A stretch of DNA of 9,268 nucleotides from Colimorpha sp045642445 (GTDB taxonomy: Bacteria; Bacteroidota; Bacteroidia; Bacteroidales; P3). Below, piece after piece: positions 6,386-9,268 of this stretch. The stretch covers positions 1-9,268 of the forward strand of contig JAZUIX010000003.1 of assembly GCA_045642445.1 (NCBI GenBank), read 5' to 3'. Positions within the stretch are counted from its first letter, which is position 1. Each line of letters opens with the position of its first letter. The translations under genes and the position numbers were made by a program. Below the pieces are notes generated by a model, which was given only the letters and a program-made list of their open reading frames with translations, ran no database searches and was not told where the DNA came from.

Positions 6386-8869
6386 TTCGGCGGGAGTTTC
6401 TGCAGGTGCCTCGGCGTCAGGAGTTTCAACGGGTTTCTTCTTGAAGTAGGCGGTGATGTTGGTATCCTGCGTGAGGTAGATACGACGCTCAGCAACAACA
6501 GAGTCGCGCTGACCGTCGGCACTCTTGTTGGTCATATCGCTCCAACCCAAGAACTCGTATTCAACCGAGCTATAGACAGGTTTGATGTCGTAGTACTTAA
6601 AATCTTTCAAGTTCTCGCCACCACCCCTAACGGAACATTCGGTTTCGGACGAGGTGAGGTTGATGTTGTAATGCTTGGCATAAGGACCAAGGTGCAGAGC
6701 CACCATGATTGCCCAAGCGGCTCCGATAATCACGAGGAAGGTGACAACCCAACGCAGGGCTTTCTTCCACCAAGGAGTCTTATACATGAAGGGGTCGTTG
6801 CTGCCCTTGAGGTCGATCTTGGGATATTTGGCAAGGCTGGTGAGGGTTTGACCGAAGATGATGTTCACAATCACCTTGCTGTTGATGGCCCAACCATTGG
6901 CGTTGAGGATGGGGCCGAGGTTGCGCTTACGCAGTTTCGACCAAGCAATAAACATAGAAGGACCCGAGGTGCAGAGAGCGAGCACAGCCAGCAGGATAAA
7001 CACATTGTACCAGGGGTCGATGATGGCCATCACAGCACTACCAATCATACCTAAAGCCATACCGATGGCGGCAAAGATACCGGCAAACTTGGCTATGTCG
7101 AATTGCTTGGGTGCGGGTTGTTGGGGTGCCGCATTGCGGTCCTTTTGTGCCGCATTCATATTTGCCTGAGTGACGGTGATGGCAGAATCGGTCTTGGCGG
7201 TAAGGTTCTGCATCGTCTTGGCCTCTTTCTCGGCAGCTGACTTGTTGACTTTCTCGGTGATGAAGTTGGAGAGTTTTCTATAAGGACTGAAGAAAGCCTG
7301 GCGGATAGAGATGGGGTTGTCCACAATCTTGGTCACCACGGCATCCCAATCCTGACCCTGACGGTCGTAGAAGATGGCGTTCTTGCCCACACGGAGGTTG
7401 TCCACCTCGCCGTCGGTGAGCACAGCCACGATGTTCATCGTCGCATTCTTCACCTTGCTGGTGCAGGTGCAGTAGATAAGGAACATGCCGCTCAAGCCTG
7501 CCATCTCGGTGTGCTTCACCATATCCTCCACTCGCACGCAGAGGTCGAGGCAACGCTGGTCGATATAGAGTTTGCCGCACTGGAACACAGCTTCGCTGCC
7601 AGGACGGCGGCTGTAGAAGTCGGAGAAGGTGACATAGTTGCGCAGCAGCAGGTAGAAATCGCGCTTCATGTAAAGGAGCTTGTCCACCTCGCCAATGGCG
7701 TTCACTTCGTCGGCCACGGCAACATCCTGGTCGATGAGTGCCTGGAGATCGGCCTGATGATTATCTGCCAGTATCTGATCCACGACCTCGATGCCGAGTT
7801 CTTCCACCTCGGTGCCCGCCTTGGCGTCTTTCCATGCCACGTAGGCGTCGAATTTGGCCAAAATGCCGTTCCAGTCATCTTCGGTAATGCTATCCTTGCC
7901 GGCAAAATCCTTGTCGAACACCAAAGTCTTGAGGGTGCCGAAAGCGGCTGCCCACTGGGGGTTCACCGGCTCGTTGATCATCAAGAGGCAGTCTTTGCGA
8001 GGACGTGCCAAAGGATAGCTCGCAATCTCGTCGCCGCAAGCCGAGAGGTCGTTGCCGCTGATAGCCTCCACCTTGGCCACCTGCACATCAAGAGCGGCAG
8101 CTGTGTCTTCGTCAAAGCGGACAAGTTTGCAACGCATAAAATAGTCGGCCATCTTGGCCTTGATGGCGTTGCAGGCCTCAAGCACCGCCTCTGTATCGTC
8201 GCCGTAGGGCTGGTTCTCGCTGTTGGCAGCGTGACACCATGCGGCATAGTCGGCACAAGCCTTATAGAAATTTTCAAGGATTTCCTGATTGATACCCTTT
8301 TCGCCCGAGCGGTCATCCACATCGCCGCAGCGTTCCATTATCTTGGTGATGAGCTCTTTGAGTTTCTCATCCTCGGCTGTGGCCAAGGTGATCACGCCGT
8401 CACCATTGAAGCGGGTCTTCGAGAAGATGGCAAGGCTGTCGCTGGTGTCCTCGATAGATATCTCGTCCTTGGGAGTGCCCAAAGTTTCAACAATTTGCTC
8501 AGCAATCTTACGCAGACGTTGTCCGTTCTCGGTTTCTGCAAAAGCAGAGAATTTCAAAGTGTCGCCACCCATGATGAGGTCCTGAGGGTCGGCGAGGATG
8601 TCGCACAGCCAATTGGCCATGGCCACCACCTCGCCAACGCGGATTTTATCATCGTTGTCGGTGTCCATCAACTTGAGGGTTTTCTCGCTAAATTCGAGAC
8701 CCTGGGTGGGGCAACTGAGCACCGTCCACAATTTTTGGTCAAGTTCGCCGAGGTGACGGATGTCTTCTCCCGATTCGATATTCACGCGCATCACGCCTCC
8801 AACCGAACTGTAATGCCACTCGTAACCACTTTCTCCAGAATTAATTAAATTGGATAGTTTGTGTTTCAT
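6383..8869 (-). CDS. Uncharacterised EF-hand, membrane-anchored protein with C-terminal InlB-like domain
   Basis: An 828-residue protein of a type I know only as a conserved hypothetical in Bacteroidales. The N-terminus has no signal peptide and begins with a YEWHYSSVGGVMRVN block. A canonical EF-hand loop lies at 69-80 (D69, D71, D73, K75, E80). Weaker EF-like loops appear near 153-164 (FNGDGVI) and 321-332 (GKDSITEDD). A long mixed region continues to about 545. Residues 546-590 are an alanine/glutamine-rich linker. Membrane segments are at about 593-616, 621-644 and 704-727, with a conserved-looking NLGPILNANGWAINSK (650-665) between the second and third. Residues 734-808 look like a divergent InlB B-repeat (EFLGWSD, then RRIYLTQDTNITAYFKK), ending in a Pro/Glu/Ala tail. 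With an odd number of membrane segments, the large EF-hand part and the InlB-like part should lie on opposite sides of the membrane. The role may be calcium-dependent, but that is inference. Confidence 0.85.
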   Translation of the reverse strand: MKHKLSNLINSGESGYEWHYSSVGGVMRVNIESGEDIRHLGELDQKLWTVLSCPTQGLEFSEKTLKLMDTDNDDKIRVGEVVAMANWLCDILADPQDLIMGGDTLKFSAFAETENGQRLRKIAEQIVETLGTPKDEISIEDTSDSLAIFSKTRFNGDGVITLATAEDEKLKELITKIMERCGDVDDRSGEKGINQEILENFYKACADYAAWCHAANSENQPYGDDTEAVLEACNAIKAKMADYFMRCKLVRFDEDTAAALDVQVAKVEAISGNDLSACGDEIASYPLARPRKDCLLMINEPVNPQWAAAFGTLKTLVFDKDFAGKDSITEDDWNGILAKFDAYVAWKDAKAGTEVEELGIEVVDQILADNHQADLQALIDQDVAVADEVNAIGEVDKLLYMKRDFYLLLRNYVTFSDFYSRRPGSEAVFQCGKLYIDQRCLDLCVRVEDMVKHTEMAGLSGMFLIYCTCTSKVKNATMNIVAVLTDGEVDNLRVGKNAIFYDRQGQDWDAVVTKIVDNPISIRQAFFSPYRKLSNFITEKVNKSAAEKEAKTMQNLTAKTDSAITVTQANMNAAQKDRNAAPQQPAPKQFDIAKFAGIFAAIGMALGMIGSAVMAIIDPWYNVFILLAVLALCTSGPSMFIAWSKLRKRNLGPILNANGWAINSKVIVNIIFGQTLTSLAKYPKIDLKGSNDPFMYKTPWWKKALRWVVTFLVIIGAAWAIMVALHLGPYAKHYNINLTSSETECSVRGGGENLKDFKYYDIKPVYSSVEYEFLGWSDMTNKSADGQRDSVVAERRIYLTQDTNITAYFKKKPVETPDAEAPAETPAE

Positions 8870-8877
8870 ATAAATAC

Positions 8878-8891
8878 TTTATTGCAATAAA
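8878..8891. promoter_or_regulatory. Perfect 14-base palindrome at the predicted transcription start
   Basis: TTTATTGCAATAAA is self-complementary over all 14 bases. It lies between the -7 box (8899-8906) and the ATG at 8869, where transcription of the 828-residue protein gene should begin. This is where a dimeric repressor would often bind; alternatively it is chance in AT-rich DNA. Confidence 0.4.
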
Positions 8892-8898
8892 TAATCTG

Positions 8899-8930
8899 CA
8901 AAGATACAATATTTTTTTCAATTACCGAAA
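8899..8930 (-). promoter_or_regulatory. Bacteroidota-type promoter for the large gene and the aspS-menA-menG cluster
   Basis: The minus strand reads TATCTTTG at 8906-8899, a perfect match to TAnnTTTG, 29 bases before the ATG at 8869. TTTC at 8930-8927, 20 bases upstream, matches the -33 TTTG in three of four positions at normal spacing. This is the best promoter in the window and the only clear one upstream of the four-gene cluster. Confidence 0.7.
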
Positions 8931-9054
8931 AAAAGATATTCACATGTTTCAAACAACCTCAAACCATCATCTTTTACGTAAGAAAAATCGGGGACGAATC
9001 GAAAACGCAATCTCTGGGAACTTAAAAAAACTTCTATCAAAGTCTCCATAATTT
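8931..9054. other. AT-rich spacer, nothing recognised
   Basis: These 124 bases separate the promoter from the 32-base repeat array. I see no gene, hairpin with a T-run or RNA gene here. A 67-codon minus-strand frame (8918-9121) runs through it but starts inside the repeats and covers the promoter, so it is not accepted. Confidence 0.5.
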
Positions 9055-9232
9055 CATTGGAAAAGTGACAGAAATCGTCTAAATCCCATTGGAAAAGTGA
9101 CAAAAATCGCCTAAAATCCATTGGAAAAGTGACAAAAATCGTCTAAATTCTATTGGAAAAGTGACAAAAATCGTATAAATTTCATTGGAAAAGGGACAAA
9201 AATCGTCTAAAATTCATTTGAAAAGTGACAAA
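9055..9232. repeat. Tandem array, six copies of a 32-base unit
   Basis: Copies start at 9055, 9087, 9119, 9151, 9183 and 9215, exactly 32 bases apart with no insertions. The shared core is GGAAAAGTGACAAAAATCG followed by TCTAAA and a CATT that begins the next copy. Differences are single bases: GACAGAAATC in copy 1, CGCC for CGTC in copy 2, TATTGG and GTATAA in copy 4, AAGGGACA in copy 5, and CATTTG in copy 6, which ends after GACAAA. There are no unique spacers, so it is not a CRISPR array. Stops occur in both directions, and 32 is not a multiple of three, so it is unlikely to be coding. Confidence 0.95.
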
Positions 9233-9268
9233 GGGGCGGTCAGATCGGAGTACCTGCGTTCAAAAACA
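9233..9268. other. GC-richer flank of the array, possible end of a mobile element
   Basis: The sixth repeat copy breaks off abruptly into a different sequence beginning GGGGCGGTCAGATCGGAG and reaching the window edge at AAAAACA. An AAAAGTGACA motif followed by a G-rich GGTCAG block resembles my recollection of the terminal regions of Bacteroidota IS21-family elements, which carry several terminal repeats. No transposase sequence is inside the window. Confidence 0.25.

Noticed and set aside
8918..9121. 67-codon minus-strand frame beginning in the 32-base repeats
   Set aside because: The start is inside a tandem repeat and the frame covers the -33 region of the promoter. Neighbouring repeat copies fall in different frames, so a coding role is unlikely.
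9055..9232. CRISPR array
   Set aside because: The whole 32-base unit repeats without unique spacers, and no cas gene is present.
9241..9260. Sequencing-adapter remnant at CAGATCGGAG
   Set aside because: Only about the first eight bases after the C match a common adapter start, and the following sequence differs. Chance is the simpler explanation.

Overview
The window looks like chromosomal DNA from a member of the Bacteroidales (Bacteroidota), perhaps Prevotellaceae- or Muribaculaceae-like. Three things support this. The protein variants have that character. At least three start regions carry the Bacteroidota -7 promoter box (TAnnTTTG) 21-29 bases before the ATG. Short AT-rich tandem repeats lie at gene ends. 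Genus placement is a guess.

Layout, left to right. The 3' end of a plus-strand gene (1-312) encodes an acidic/proline linker and a divergent InlB B-repeat-like domain. A 526-base convergent gap (313-838) follows, with no convincing gene but with two heptamer arrays, a set of degenerate repeats and several small hairpins. A minus-strand pair then encodes a LysE-type exporter and a radical SAM enzyme of the COG0731 type. A divergent promoter region (2405-2518) separates this pair from a plus-strand ybaK-type Cys-tRNA(Pro) deacylase gene. The tail of that gene overlaps by 12 bases the tail of a minus-strand cluster, which in transcription order is: an 828-residue EF-hand/membrane/InlB-like protein (6383-8869), aspS, menA and a ubiE/menG methyltransferase. 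The aspS-menA and menA-menG gaps are three bases each.

How the genes work together. MenA and MenG carry out the last two steps of menaquinone synthesis (prenylation, then C-methylation), the quinone used for anaerobic respiration in this group. AspRS charges tRNA-Asp, and YbaK clears mischarged Cys-tRNA(Pro). These are ordinary core functions. The uncharacterised part is the 828-residue protein that heads the cluster. It combines an apparently cytosolic EF-hand-containing N-terminal region, three membrane segments and a C-terminal InlB-like domain. It is preceded by a good promoter with a perfect 14-base palindrome just after the -7 box.

The most unusual non-coding structure is at the right edge: six copies of a 32-base unit in exact register (9055-9232), upstream of that promoter. 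The last copy breaks off into a GC-richer sequence that may be the end of an IS21-like element. No complete, clearly new defence or mobile system is visible.
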